Assembly: GCA_963989245.1 (NCBI GenBank)
Contig: OZ022344.1
Coordinates: 65,534,900-65,598,899, forward strand
Length of the DNA: 64,000 nt
Source of the DNA: Nansenia antarctica
Taxonomy: Eukaryota > Chordata > Actinopteri > Argentiniformes > Microstomatidae
Direction: 5' to 3'
Of the stretch, positions 21,880-34,790 are shown piece after piece (positions within the stretch are counted from its first letter, which is position 1; each line of letters opens with the position of its first letter). The notes beneath the pieces are model-generated. The model was not told the DNA's origin, ran no database searches, and worked only from the letters and a program-made list of their open reading frames with translations. The position numbers were made by a program, and so were the translations under genes.

Positions 21880-24125
21880 GCCCAATTCCATTTCCCTTTC
21901 CTACCTTTATGGCTCGTTTTAGAGTGCCAAGCCCTCGGAACAGAACCACAAGGGGTAGTGGTTGAAATCTTCCCCCTTGATATGTCAACAGTCGTATCAT
22001 AGAAAAACATTGATGCTCGCGATTCATTCACAATTTAAGTGTCATCCTATCAATCGATCAAATTCATCAAATAAAAAAAGAACAATGCTTCATTTTTTTT
22101 TTTTGTGATCAAGATTTTTAATTGTTTTTAACAACACATAACAATGACAATACAGAACAAGAAAGGAAGGGAGGGAAAAAAGAAAGAAAACAAAAAAGAA
22201 AAGGGGTAGTGTAGCAGACAAGTCACAGCCAAATAGTAGAAATACAACACAATCCGGACTGGGGTAAATGGAAAATCAAATCACAGAGCAGTCAGGTTGG
22301 TCAAGTTCAATGAATAAGCCTTCCACGCATCAACTGTAGTGGGCCTTGCTTTGTTCAATCTGGCCGTTGTGCACTCAAGATTCACAATCCTCTGTAAAGA
22401 GTAAAACCAAAAAGTGTTCATACTGAAATCAGGTGTTATCCAATGTTGAAGAATAGTCTTTTTTGCAGAGGTGAAACCAGCAAATAGCATTTTCTTTTGC
22501 GTAATACTTCAATCAAAATCAGAGTCGTCATTGAGCAAACATAAACATGGATTAGGAACATAGTCGATCTTAAATAACTTGGACATTACAGAATTGACAT
22601 GGTTCCAAAAATTGGCCACGACTGGACACTCCCAGAACATATGGAGAAATGAACCCGGTGTGGGGGTAGTGCAGAATTGACAGTAGTAGTTGGGTTGTAG
22701 TTTCATTAAGTATCTTCTATATGGTGTAGCATAGGCCCTGTGGATGACTTTAAAATGAATTAACTGATGAGCTACGTTTTTGGAGGTTGAATTGAGATTA
22801 GACCATATTGTGTCCCAGTTTGGGTGGAAATCCAATTCACCAAGCTCTCGGTTCCATAAAGCCTCAACCGCAAGTGGTTTTTTAATTGCGTCCACTAGAT
22901 TGCGATAGATTCTGGATACACAGCCACGAGAGGTTGGGGTATGTTCAATCCAGGCTATCATGGGGTGAGTTGGAAGTGGCGAGCGCCAAGGCACTCCATA
23001 GGCCTTGAGTGAGGACCTCAGCTGTAGATAGACAAAATATGATGACGCTGGAAGGACAAACTTAGTTTGGAGGTGCTGAAATGAATCTAGGCCATCATTG
23101 TCATACAAGTCTCTGAGAGTATTTACACCCCGAGAGCTCCATGTTTGCTGGGTGAATGGTCGGTTACCCGACATCAAGTTTAAGTTATTCCATAAAGGAG
23201 TGGAGGAACAGAATCGCAAGGAACCTCCCATGATTTTCTCAGACGCTTTCCACACCTTAAGGGCGTTAACTATAATGCAACCAAATCTATGACTGAGAGT
23301 CCTACGTCCAGTGCCTGAGAAAAGTAAATCCTCTAATCTGACTGGACTAACCAGACCTGCCTCTATTGACCTCCAAGGTACTTTGGAATTTGGATTCACC
23401 CAGGTACGTAAGGCTTGAGTCTGGAAAGCTAAATAATACATCTTAAAATCTGGAATTGCCATCCCACCCGACAATTTGGGTTGTTGCAAAGTTGTAAGAC
23501 GGATTCTCGGGCGTTTGCCAGCCCATATGAACCTTGAGACCAACGAATTAATATCATCAAAGTATTTGGGTGGTGGGGGTAATGGTAACATGGAAAACAG
23601 GAAGTTGATCCTTGGCAAAACATTCATCTTGATTATCGTGGCTCTGCCCTGAAGAGATATTTTGAGGCTATCCCATCTTTGAATATCCGTTTTGATTTTG
23701 TTCAAGGTTACATCAAAGTTGTCTTTAATTATCCGTGGTATGGTTGGGTATATAGTGATGCCAAGGTAAGTACATTTATCTTTCACTGGGATATGTCTAG
23801 GGAGACAGGAGGTTCTTGCTGAAGGACTATGGGGCATTAGAATTGACTTCATCCAGTTAATCTTATAGCCTGACAATCTACCGAAATCTTCAAACATTTC
23901 TAACACATGGGGGGGCAGAAGTATCAATATTATCTAGAAATAATAGAATGTCATCAGCATATAATGAGATGTGGTGGCTATGACCTAAAATTGAAATAGG
24001 GGAAATGTAAGTACTCTGTCTGTCTGATGGCCTGGGCTAAGGGCTCAAGAGAGAGACAGAACAAGAATGGCGACCGAACAATGCTTCATTACCAGGCCAG
24101 TTCATGACAGAATAGCGGTGCTCTG
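21880..24125. mobile_element. Unclassified dispersed segment split by an L1 insertion
   Basis: The parts 21,880-22,094 and 24,090-24,125 rejoin to match, in inverse orientation, the segment inserted in intron 6 of vwa7-B (about 34,500-34,700). Shared motifs are gtagtggttgaaatcttccc, gcgattcattcacaa and tcaaataaaaaaagaacaat. The family is unknown; no termini were recognised with confidence. Confidence 0.5.
22093..24078 (-). mobile_element. 5'-truncated L1/Tx1-like LINE with poly(A) tail and target duplication
   Basis: A 15-bp duplication (gaacaatgcttcatt) lies at 22,080-22,094 and 24,076-24,090. The poly(A) tail appears as a T-run at about 22,092-22,104 on the plus strand. An uninterrupted minus-strand frame (22,509-23,927, up to 472 codons) encodes the C-terminal part of an L1-type ORF2. 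Examples are SILMPHSPSARTSCLP, the WDSLKISLQGRATIIKMNV thumb-like region and a C-terminal zinc-knuckle-like CQFC...H...C (MFWECPVVANFWNHV). Endonuclease and the catalytic RT core are absent, so it cannot move itself. Confidence 0.88.
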
Positions 24126-24443
24126 TAGGCTAGCAATCTTTGCTCCTTCCCTGCCAGTCTGCATTGACATTAGAGGAGCGGTAACAAGTGCAACAACTTC
24201 ACGACTGTACTTGAGTTAAATTTCAGGCATCGTATGCCATTAAAGGGGTGAAAACCTTATCCAATCTACTGCAACAATCACCAGGATAAAAACAGTTAGA
24301 CGATCTAGCTCTGAGCAGAGTAAAGAGTAGTGGAAAATGACATCCTTAGACATGGAATTCCCATGGAACTTCTCCAGAGGAGTGAAATTCAATTCCTAAA
24401 ATGATTGGAATTTTGAGGGTGACTGCAACCTAGCGTCTCTGCT
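24126..24443. other. 3' flank of vwa7-B
   Basis: Between the unclassified segment and the copy B stop codon no gene or recognised element is visible. Similarity to the copy A 3' flank ends about one codon after the stop. Confidence 0.45.
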
Positions 24444-25921
24444 CTAGACTAGGAGGGAGACCAGAGTCACAGTGGTCCATAGAAACAGGGACAAGGTCAA
24501 AGTGTGCCCCCCGGTGCATGTAGTAGCAACTACAGGCAGGGCCGTGGCATTCACTGTGTCCCTCGGCGACCCCACACACGTGGCCACATTTCCCACCTGG
24601 TCCACAGCCACCAGCTCTACCGCCTGCGAACAGCAGGAGGCGCTGTAGAGCGCCAGGGTCACATTCTCTCCCCCAGGCCCCACGGCGGAGGTCGTGTTCA
24701 GGGTGCCATTACCCTGACGAATGGTGACGCTTTCGATGCCCGTCCCGTTTCCGTCCGTCAGGTTGGCAGAGAGCTCCCAGCTGGCCAGGCTGCAGTCAGC
24801 TGGGCATTCAGTTACACTGACCACCTGGCACTGGGGGCGGGTGAAGTCTGTGATCTGGAGAGAGAGAGAGAGATGAAGGACACAGGTCACGGCAGGGAGA
24901 CAGAGAGGTGGGATAGAAAAAAAAGAGATAGGTTAACGCAGAAATTTACTCCAAAATAACTCTAACTTTCATGGAGTGCACTATACTGTAATTAATCACA
25001 CCAGAGTTCAATTCAGGGAAATATTTTTTACTTAAATGAAACAATTGTTGTTCTGTAAGTCTATTGTGCAGCTGTGTGGTCAAACTCCCCCCCCCAGAAA
25101 AGTGATTAAGGACCAACGTACTTCATTATAAATCCCCCTATCATTCTCAGGTTACCTTGGCGACCACGGAGAGTCTCAGCACGGCGTAGTTAGAGTCGGT
25201 GGCGCTGGGGGACTCTGCCTCGATGGTCAGGGTGACGTCCGTGCCCGAGGGGGTGTTTGCGGGCGCCGTGAGGGTCACAGTGCCGTTGGCACTGCCCCCG
25301 GTCACCATGGATACACTGGAGGGGGAGGAGGAGGTGAAGCCACGGTCGTTAGTGGCACGGACGGTGAAGGTGCCCCCCGTGGCGTTGGTCGTCGTCAGGG
25401 TGAAGGGGACTGAGATGGTGGACCCAGGTTCTAACGTGTTCGTTGCCTGGGCCTAGGGCGAGGGGGAACAGTATTGTAAACAAATAAAAGGGACAGTGAC
25501 AACTTCTGTGTTTAAGGAATCTTTTACTTGGTGTAATCAGACAACAGAGCAAGTCAATAACCCTGGGTCTAGCTGTGTGGTCTGAACCAAGACATTCTTT
25601 CCTCAGCTCTTAGTGTAGTAGTGTTTTACCTCTTTGATCCATCAGTTTGAAGCAGGATACAAAGCAGGACAGTGACAACATTGTACGTTCATTGGTTTGA
25701 TAGTTACTTATCTCCTAACAGATGTCCACCTGTGAACTCTGAGGGACAGAGACACACACCCTCAATTCATGAACAACACCCGACTGAGTCTCTCTTGTCG
25801 ATGTGTCGTGTGCACAAATAATTAAACAAATCAGTCACAGACACTCCAGTTCAACTTCTACGGTTAGGGTTACTATCCTTTTCTGAAGGGAACAGTAACG
25901 TTACCTTTTCCCTGTCTGTAC

Positions 25922-26682
25922 CAGTGGAGGCTCCTCCATAGAGGTGGAGGAGGCCTGGCCTCCCCAATAATTTGAGAGAAGAGAGAGAGATTTAAAAAAG
26001 CAATAATTATATTTTTTATCAGACACACAACATACAATTCAGAACAATACTTCATCCATTTCTAATATTTATCCTGCAGAACAGCACTCATACTCGCGTG
26101 TGGCGGAAAAAGGTACTACACGGAGGCCAGGCCTCCTGTCGGAAAGTGGTTTCTCATAGAAGTCAATGTAATGCAAATTTTTTCATGGCAATATGTGATT
26201 GGCCAAATCACTGAAAATGGGTGGGAACAGGAGGCCTGGCCTCCGTGTAGTACCTTTTTCCGCCACACGCGTATGAGTGCTGTTCTGCAGGATAAATATT
26301 AGAAATGGATGATGTATTGTTCTGAATTGTATGTTGTGTGTCTGATTGACATAGTGTTTGAGTGCTTTTGACATGTCATTGATTGTATGTAGTATGTTGT
26401 GGTGAATGTTGTGAGCCTGAGCAGAAGGAATAATAGCTGCTGCAGGCGGACCAGAGATTCATGCCAATTGTTTTGTTTATTTGATGACCCATTGTGCAGG
26501 CAATAAAAGCTGCTTCATCCACCATCCTGAGAGTGTCCCAATCCCTTCAGTACCGCCAAACACAAATTAATAATTTTTAACAAAGACAGATAAGAAGAAC
26601 AGGGAACATTCCATCGCGAGTGAAGCGAGCAAGCGGAAAAAAAATTGGCCTCCTCAATTCTGGAAGTCACCAGCCTCCACTG
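25922..26682. mobile_element. 761-bp hAT-like element with 8-bp target duplication, intron 14 of copy B
   Basis: The termini cagtggaggct and agcctccactg are inverted. The flanking 8-mers gtctgtac (25,914-25,921 and 26,683-26,690) are identical, as expected for hAT integration. Removing it restores the intron sequence of copy A just after exon 14 (gtgagtacagacagg). An internal palindrome (about 26,087-26,276, ggaggccaggcctcc arms) suggests a nested or foldback segment. It is absent from copy A. Confidence 0.88.
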
Positions 26683-27026
26683 GTCTGTACTCACTATGAT
26701 GGAGATGCTGGAGGTCCTAATCTGCGTCGAGGACTGTCTCTGGAAGCTGACGGGCGCCGCCCTGGTGGTGGGCAGGACCTCTCCCCTCAAACGCAGCGTG
26801 AAACTGCCCTGCGGGAGGCTGGCCATCACTGCCAGGAAGTTGCCGTCTCCCAGCGACTGGACAGTTCCGTTGACCTCCCCTGACCCTGAGGCCTCCACCA
26901 GAGCGACCTCTGTCACCCTCACAGAGTCACCCCCTGTCACTGTCACCAGCAGGGTGCCGTTACCGCCTAGAGAGAGAGAGAGATAAGAGTATTTCATAGT
27001 ACAGATTTTGTGAGAGAGAGAGAGAG

Positions 27027-27506
27027 CAGGGTTCCCACACCTTCTGAAACATCAAATTCAAGCACCTTTCAAGGACTTTCAAGACTCAATTGCCTTTAAT
27101 TCAAGGACCCAACACGGCATAGTTTGAGACAGATCGAGATGAGAATTTATATAATAGGAACTATCCGCTCACAGACAACAATTAAAAAGAGAGGCCTGAA
27201 TGTGTGAACACTAGATGGTCTCTTGCCTTCTCTACCACAGCACAGCAAAACAATATATTGTGAAATATGTGTAAAGTTAAGCAATACAGAGACTTATTTA
27301 CTAGTTGACGAGCTAAGTAAAACATTTTTGGATATATATATACAGTATATATATTATTATTATTTTTTATTTTATTTTTTTGAGAGAGAGAGGAGAATTC
27401 AAGCACTTTCAATGACCCATGTCTATTTTCAAAAACATTTAAGACCTTGATTCTTTTTCTCAAATTCACAAACTTTCAAGGATTTCAAGGACCTGTGGGA
27501 ACCCTG
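27027..27506. mobile_element. hAT-like MITE, shared with copy A
   Basis: Inverted counterpart of 12,636-13,164 with the same cagggttcccaca/tgtgggaaccctg ends. It has a much shorter CT tract and a ttatt-rich insertion instead. Confidence 0.72.
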
Positions 27507-27763
27507 AGAGACAAAGAGAGAGAGAGATGGAATTTGATGGAGACAGAGAGGTGTGTGTTTGGGGGGGGGGGGGGGTGTTTTGACAGTGTTATTACAAACT
27601 CTGCTCATCTATGTATACATTGGAATGCAGAGGACTGTTGTTGGTTTGTTGATGATTGTTTCCTGACCTGTGAGAGGACGACCTTCTTTCAGGCTAATGT
27701 CTCCGTGGGCCCCACCGAACGCCTCCACAAAATAGTAGATGAAATTTAGAGAGCTCTGACCTG

Positions 27764-27796
27764 GAACACACACACACGCACACGCACACGCACGCG

Positions 27797-27851
<55 letters not shown>

Positions 27852-27903
27852 ACGCACACACACGCACGCACACACACACACACACACACACGCGCACGCA
27901 CAT

Positions 27904-27973
<70 letters not shown>

Positions 27974-28013
27974 ACACACACACACACGCACACACACACA
28001 CGCACACACACAA

Positions 28014-28047
<34 letters not shown>

Positions 28048-28050
28048 ACG

Positions 28051-28088
<38 letters not shown>

Positions 28089-28128
28089 CACAAACACACA
28101 CACACACACACGCACACACACACACACG

Positions 28129-28168
<40 letters not shown>
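27764..28168. repeat. 400-bp (CA)n/(CGCA)n tract in intron 12 of copy B
   Basis: A long CA run is interspersed with cgca, directly abutting the exon 13 acceptor on one side and the shared SINE on the other. The copy A equivalent (12,306-12,380) is about 75 bases. Cys/Val frames across it are artefacts. Confidence 0.95.
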
Positions 28169-28171
<3 letters not shown>

Positions 28172-28312
28172 CTGTGACTCAGTTGGTAGAGCATGGCGCT
28201 AACAACACTTCGGTTGTGGGTTTGATTCCTGCTGGGACCATATATACTAACATGTGTGCACTCATTGCAATGTAAGTCGCTTTGGATAAAAGCGTCAGCT
28301 AAATGGCATATT
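28169..28312 (+). mobile_element. tRNA-derived SINE in intron 12 of copy B
   Basis: Positional counterpart of the copy A SINE (12,165-12,306): same tRNA-like head and same tail. It shows that this SINE predates the duplication. Confidence 0.85.
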
Positions 28313-28577
28313 ATTATATATATATTACATGCATACATATATATTTTTGACCTATGACCTTGGCAGAGTAGGCCTCTGTTGATGTTACTGTACCAACCTA
28401 TGACCTTGGCAGTGTAGGCCTCTGTTGAGTTCATGCTGATTTCCCAAGATCCTATCTGGTTGTCAGAGTTCAGGCTGACTCGGAAGAGGTTCCCCACGGT
28501 CTGGATCGTTCCTAGGGGACCGCTGTGCTCAGTGTGATTCTGGGAGACACCTGGAGGGGTTAAACACAGGTGGAGAA

Positions 28578-28620
<43 letters not shown>

Positions 28621-28689
28621 ACAGTATATGAGGTTTTGTTGGACTGAAATGGCCCTGGAAGAATGTCTGTGCCTCCCTATACTGTACAT

Positions 28690-28737
<48 letters not shown>

Positions 28738-28979
28738 AGCTGTACTTGCATGTGTATACAGTACCATGTCTCACCCAGGTGTGGTGTTACCTGAAGGACT
28801 GGTGAGTGTGAAAGAGAGGGAGGTTCCAGTGATGTAAACAGTCAGGTTTCTCAAAGACCCATCCACTGTGAAGAAGAAACGATCCGCCTTTCCTGGACTC
28901 CTCACAGCCTGCAGAATAGTCACCTAGAGGGATGGAGGGAGGGAGGGAGGAAAGAGTCGAGGTTGAGGGATAAGGCAGT

Positions 28980-31900
28980 GTTGTAGTGGGCTACCATGCC
29001 ATCCACCGTGGTGTCTGCCAGGGTCTGCAGATGAAAGTAATCAAGTTGAAACGTTAGCAAATATAATTGCCGAGTGTTCTGACAGAGAAAGTTGTTTCAA
29101 ATTGGTCGTTATTATTGTGACTAGAAAGTGTCTGATTATAGTTCCATGGTGTGAATAGTGTCAAAGAACTAGCAAGCTAGCTAGCTCAGAGGTGATTAGA
29201 TGAGCTAGTCTGCTTGCACACTTGCCAGCTAAAGAACTCACTGGATGCACTTTATTATTTTACTCAAAGTACACAATATTTCTTATTCTGCTAGAATTGG
29301 GCTTCACGGTAATACAATAATGGTATCGTTACCGTACATGGACAGTGGATTGAAGCATTGTAACAAACCCTCTCATTGGAAATGTCTGTTTTTTATAGAT
29401 GGACATACCATTTTTTTTCAGGTGAGAGAGTAAGGTCAAAATCACATTATATGACTGCATTTCCCACAGCAACCCAATATTCAATTAGAATGATGTTATG
29501 AATTGATATGGGTCAATGTATACCTCTTATTAAATTATAAATTGGTTGTTATGTTTGCCTTTTGGTTGACAGAAAAAGAGGGAGAGAGGAGGAGGATAGA
29601 GAGGGAGAGAAGGAGAGAGAGCAGGATGGTGTCGGCACACCAGAGAGAGAGAGCAAGAACCAGGTGAGAAAGTGGACAGGTAGTCAAGACCACACAAGTA
29701 GCTTTGAGAACCGATTGTTCTTGAGCCTAATGGCCCATAGGGCAGGAGCCTATCTCCTGTTTCCGTAGCATGAGGCGGCTTGATGTACAAGTACACCCCC
29801 TGGAAATGTACAAGTACACGCTGGTATGTCGCAGGGTCTTACCCCCAATCCAACCCTTAACGTTGAGTTATTTAGCCTTGGGATTTTTTTGGGACAGGCA
29901 TAGAAGACGAACCGTTACCGCTGTGCGTGGTGTGATCTGAGGTTTTATCAAATGAAACTCTGATGCTGTGTAAACTACGTCGTCATCTTGAGACAAAGCA
30001 TCAACAGTATATATCCATTGTTCAGATTGTATGATGATGCATATGAAATATCCAATAAGAATAAGAGAATAATGAGCCGCGTGGGCCGCGAATACTTTTA
30101 AGTGGGCCTTGAGTCCAAAAAGGTTGGGAACCGCTGATCTAGAGTATGGGAGTATTTTTAGACAGACAGAACAATATGGTGCTCTGTATACTCTGCAAAT
30201 TGGAAATAGCATATCACAGCAGTACAACTGCTATGCACGAACATTTGAAGCAAAAGCATCTTGGAACACTGTCAAGACGGCAGCCAGTCAGCACCATAAG
30301 TCCTGTTTACTTTTTGTCTCCACCCCAAGCATGATATAGTAGGATTATCGACACACGTTTCGTGTTCCTGTTAGTAGTTTCTGTTAGTAGTAGAATGTGT
30401 TTCTATTAGTACCGTATTTTCCGCACTTAAAAGCCTTTAATTTAAAAAAAAAAAACGACAGTGTGCCTTATAATCCGGAGCGCCTTATATGTGGATCAAT
30501 TGGTTAATTGGTTGATCCATACTGGTTGTACACGGCGCTCAAGTCGCTCTGTCAAAATGTTTCAGTACGACTGGTAAACTACAAAGCCGCACCGCTTGCA
30601 GCATTACGGTAATCAGTAAACACCGGTACTGATGTGCTTACTCACAGTCCCACACCACTTGTGTGTGTATAAAGACCCCAAGTAAAGAAGACTAAACAGA
30701 GTTTCCGAGGGAACAAAGCGAGATGGCCACAGTTAGAGGACAAACTCCAACAGTGGGTTGTTGAACAGAGAGCCGCAAGTAGAAGTGTCTCTACAGTCAC
30801 TATTCGAATGAAGGCAACAGCGCTAGCACGGGACATGAACATCGATGAATTTCGAGGCGGTCCTTCTTGGTGCTTTCAACTTGAAGTTTTAAAGTACCCA
30901 CTCGATATAATAAACAACAGTTTAACGATCACTAAACACTTATCATTTGTGTATTGGATTCATTATTCTCGTTTGCCGGAGGCTACCGGTAAGGGAGGGT
31001 TGACTTGTAAACATACTTTCGTTTTAGCTCGTGTTCAAAAGCAAGAACTGTGTGTTCATCTAGTTATGTGTAGTTATGTGTTTTTAGCATGTCGATGTTC
31101 TCCCAGCATGTTGTCATGTTATTAAAATACAGTTGAGACCTTCGTAGCGATGTGTTTTGTTAGCAGCGTTCGTAGCTGTGGCTGCGTTCAGAGTCACTTT
31201 TCTCCCATTCAGTGTTTGAGGCGAACCAACATTCAAATACGCCTGTCGTGTTCAATCTGTCTCTGATTTGAATGTATGACACAGCATTTGAAAGCTTACA
31301 ATCTGTAGTTTAAGCATGTGTAAAAACTGAAAAATTACGTTGCACATTTCACCAGGAGCTGTCACATATTGTTTGTTGGTTATAATTGTATAGCCTATTG
31401 GTTGTTTTCTGGTGTTGTTTTCTTGTTTTGCTCTGTTTGTAGTCTACTTGATGTATTTTTATCAGCTGTTGAATCACCACAGCGGTTAATCCACTAATAG
31501 AGATAATACCAGATTGAAAATGCTTGTAGCTAACTACTCTATATCTCGTGGTCGCAGCTATTGCGAATTGCTATTCACGAGAGTCAGCTGTGAATCACTG
31601 CAGGTCCTTGACGCTTGTTGCAAAAATGGATGACGAACGGCTGATACTTGAGGTGGAAAAATATATATTTTTGACGGTGGAGCAGGTAGAACATTGACGG
31701 TGACAACGCTCAGGTGGAGCATGGACAACGGGAAGTTGACGCAACACCGATGGAGAGGTGACGCAACGCAGTTGGTGGAGCTTGGGCGTAACGCAACCCC
31801 AGTCAAACGTTTGACTGCAGTATCTTCTATTCTATGCGCCTTATAATCCGGTGCGCCCTGTATATGAAAACAGTTCTAAAATAGGCCATTCATTGGAGGT

Positions 31901-32415
31901 GCGCCTTATAATCCGGTGCGCCTTATAGTGCGGAAAATACGGTAGTAGTCACTTAAAATTGAACATTACGTTACGTTCCACCATACATCATCTACCGTTT
32001 TATATTTTCTGTTTACTTTAACGGCCATGTATGAGTTTGAATATGAGGTCCAGTATTTTTCTGGTCAGGCACCTGACAAAAAGGGTCTATTATTATTAGC
32101 AATAATAATATCATAACATAGCAGTGATGTGGAAATTAGACACATTTTAAAATATGCCACTAATATCATTATTCTAATGTGCTTTATGTGTCTCTTTTTC
32201 AGGATGACGCAAAGCAGTATGGAGGACTTTTTCCACAAAAGAAAGCCAAATCCATGCACAACCCAGATGGCTGCACTATATTCCTTTTACTTGAATTGAA
32301 CAAGCTCTTGCTTTAATTTGATTTTTTGAGGGATTTTATGTTGGACTGTTAACAGGAGATTACCAGTTAAGACTGGGCTATTACTGTGCATACTTTGTTT
32401 CTTGTTACATTTGTT
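28980..32415 (+). mobile_element. About 3.4-kb insertion in intron 10 of copy B: hAT-type remnant hosting a pogo-like element
   Basis: Alignment to copy A stops near 28,980 and resumes near 32,418. Inside, 30,146-30,334 encodes a BED-type zinc finger pattern (VLCILCKLEIAYHSS then MHEHLKQKH). A gggaaccgctg motif near 30,128 resembles a hAT terminus. An exon-like segment after an AG at 32,202 reads MTQSSMEDFFHKRKPNP, resembling a hAT transposase segment. The exact ends were not found, so several insertions may be present. Confidence 0.6.
30412..31942 (+). mobile_element. pogo/Tigger-like element remnant nested in the intron 10 insertion
   Basis: Inverted termini ccgtattttccgcac and gtgcggaaaatacgg are bounded by TA on each side (30,410-30,411 and 31,943-31,944). 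An internal segment (about 30,740-30,890) encodes a CENP-B/pogo-type helix-turn-helix stretch (LQQWVVEQRAASRSVST then GGPSWCFQL). The catalytic DDE region is not seen, so it is non-autonomous. Part of the same family recurs at 56,805-57,220. Confidence 0.72.
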
Positions 32416-32417
32416 AC

Positions 32418-32525
32418 ACACAGTCAGAGACAAATTGATAGATAGACAGACAGGCAGACACAGACAGACAGGCAGGCAGACACACAGACAGACAGACAGA
32501 CAGAGAAACAGACAAACAGGCAGAG

Positions 32526-32559
<34 letters not shown>

Positions 32560-32665
32560 GCAGACAGACAGGCAGGCAGGCAGACAGACAGAACACACAG
32601 ACAAACAAGCAGGCAGGCAGACTGACACATAGACAGACAGGCAGACAGACAGACCACACAGAAAA

Positions 32666-32701
<36 letters not shown>

Positions 32702-32740
32702 GCAGGCAGACACTCAGACAGACAGACAGGCAGGGAGGCA
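32418..32740. repeat. CAGA/GGCA tetranucleotide array, intron 10 of copy B
   Basis: A degenerate gacaga/ggcaga tract is the counterpart of the tctgtctgcctg array at 10,640-10,820 in copy A. Frames of Cys/Leu/Ser across it are artefacts. Confidence 0.93.
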
Positions 32741-33434
32741 GAAAGAGATGTTACCAGAGCGTTCGTGGAGGCGTCCTCGATTAGTCTGGTGGCCTGGGGC
32801 AGGTCAGCTTTGGTGACCTCTATAGCCTGACCTCCAGACGCCTGGGCCAAGTCCCGGTACAGCTGGGCGTCTGATTGGGCGATACGACTGAAAGACCCGC
32901 CCACAGCCCCACTACGACGGCGGCGACTGGAGCGGAGGTTGTCAGTCAACATGAAGGTCACCTGGGGAGGAAAGGAAGGAGAGAAGGAGAGAGAGAGAGA
33001 GGGAGGGAGGAAAGGACAGACAGACAACAGACAGACAGACAGACAGGCAGGCAGGCAGGCAGACAGACATGGAAGACAGATTTAGCAAGAGCAAGTTAGA
33101 GAGGAGATATATATATATATACACCACTTAATGGATTGAAATGGCACTGATTGTTTGAAACGTACATGCAGAGGAAGGGAGAGGAACAGCAACAGAGAGG
33201 AGTTGTTGCTACTCACCACAGACTTGGTGCTTTCCGTCAGGGCATTGATGGTGCTCTTGAGCGCAGCGTCTTTGGCCGGAGCATCAGTGAACACAAAGAT
33301 CTCAGAGAAGGGTGGCGCCGCCGTGAGGGCCAACTGGGTATTACACACAGAACAGATGAGACGAAGCCTGGGTATAGCAACTATTTGTGGTGAATGGGAG
33401 AACGTCACGCACACACACACACACACACACCCCA

Positions 33435-33845
33435 ACCACAGTCTGTTTGAACTTATGCCGTCCAAAAGGCGAAGCCTCTTCAGGAGCCTCAGGGCCAAAA
33501 CTCAGAGGCTAACCAACAGCTCCTTCCATCAGGTGATCAGGCTCATGAACAAGCCTACTGTAAGAAATGTAACCGAAGCACACCCTGTGTATACGGACTA
33601 CCTAAACCTTAAGCTCAAAACCACTTTACTACTTGAACCATCTATTTTATTACTAGTTGTACTGCTAATTGTATTTGTATAATTGTATAACTGTCCCGTC
33701 TTATTTGTCACTTATCTCCTGTACTATTGTCACTTTTTTATCTTGAATTATGCCTATTGCCTTATTGTGTTGTGCTGCAATGTCAGGAACCGAAGCCTAA
33801 CAATTTCACTGTTACACTTGCGTAATGTGACGTAACAATAAAACT
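33435..33845 (+). mobile_element. LINE 3'-end fragment in intron 8 of copy B
   Basis: Encodes a LINE C-terminal motif (MPSKRRSLFRSLRAKTQR then SFHQVIRLMN) and ends with aataaaacttgacac running into a CA tract. It is absent from copy A. It is 5'-truncated with no RT core. Confidence 0.65.
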
Positions 33846-33991
33846 TGACACACACACACACACACACACACCTGTAGGGCCGAGAGGCACTTCTCTGGTA
33901 GGTCTCCCCCACCGCTCGCTGTGAGTTCGTTGATGCGCTGTTTGAAGACGTCTGCATCTGTCGTCATTATCAAAGGTCCAAAGTCTTTAGA

Positions 33992-34041
<50 letters not shown>

Positions 34042-34494
34042 GTTGATGATAAGTAAAACTGCAAAAAGCATGTATATGATTATATGAAATGAAAATAAGT
34101 CAAACGAGAGCTACACCCAATGTCAAATCAGTTGACCGTATCTCATGGCGTGTAACTGTTCCAGGGCCTGTTGGTCAACAAGGCCAATAACCCAGCCCCC
34201 CCCCCCCCCCCCCCGTGAACAAAAGCAAGAATATCCATTCTAGGTTTTATATTTCTATGTCTATGAGATTTGCTGAACACACCTGGGTCGTTGAAAGGAA
34301 CCAGGATGTAGGAGGAGGGCTCCTGTCGTATCAGTCTCCTGCCGTTGATGATGGAGAAGGACACCCTCTTGGCCTCAGCGATGTCGTCCCTCATGCTGCC
34401 CGTAGTGTCGATCACGAAACACAGCACTGAGGACTGGGTCAGGCCCATCAACCTGAGAGAAGGAAGGATAGAGAGAGATGAGAAGAGGGGGGGG

Positions 34495-34790
34495 GGGGGT
34501 TCATTCTGTCATGAACTGGCTTGGTAATGAAGCATTGTTCTTTTTTTATTTGATGACTTTTTTATAACATAAAACTTGTGAATGAATCGCGAGTGTCCAT
34601 GCTTTTCTATGATACTATTGATGATGTATCAGGGTCTTGAAGGGTTATCCCATCTCATAGGGGAAGATTTCAACCACTACCACTTGTAACTCAGAGGGGG
34701 AAGCCGAAAAGCGAGTGGCACTCCAAAATGAGGGGTAGGGGTAAAAAATTTAAACGTCAATGGGCCATAGAGAGAGAAAGAGAGATAGAT
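34495..34790 (-). mobile_element. Unclassified dispersed segment in intron 6 of copy B
   Basis: Shares gtagtggttgaaatcttccc, gcgattcattcacaa and tcaaataaaaaaagaacaat (as reverse complement) with 21,880-24,125. Copy A lacks it at the matching position, before exon 7. Confidence 0.5.

Noticed and set aside
27609..28767. Cys/Val-rich frames
   Set aside because: Translation of (CA)n/(TG)n tracts in copy B introns; real exons 12 and 13 are short segments on the same strand.
32402..32740. Cys/Leu/Ser frames resembling a cysteine-rich protein
   Set aside because: Tetranucleotide cagacaga array next to exon 10 of copy B.
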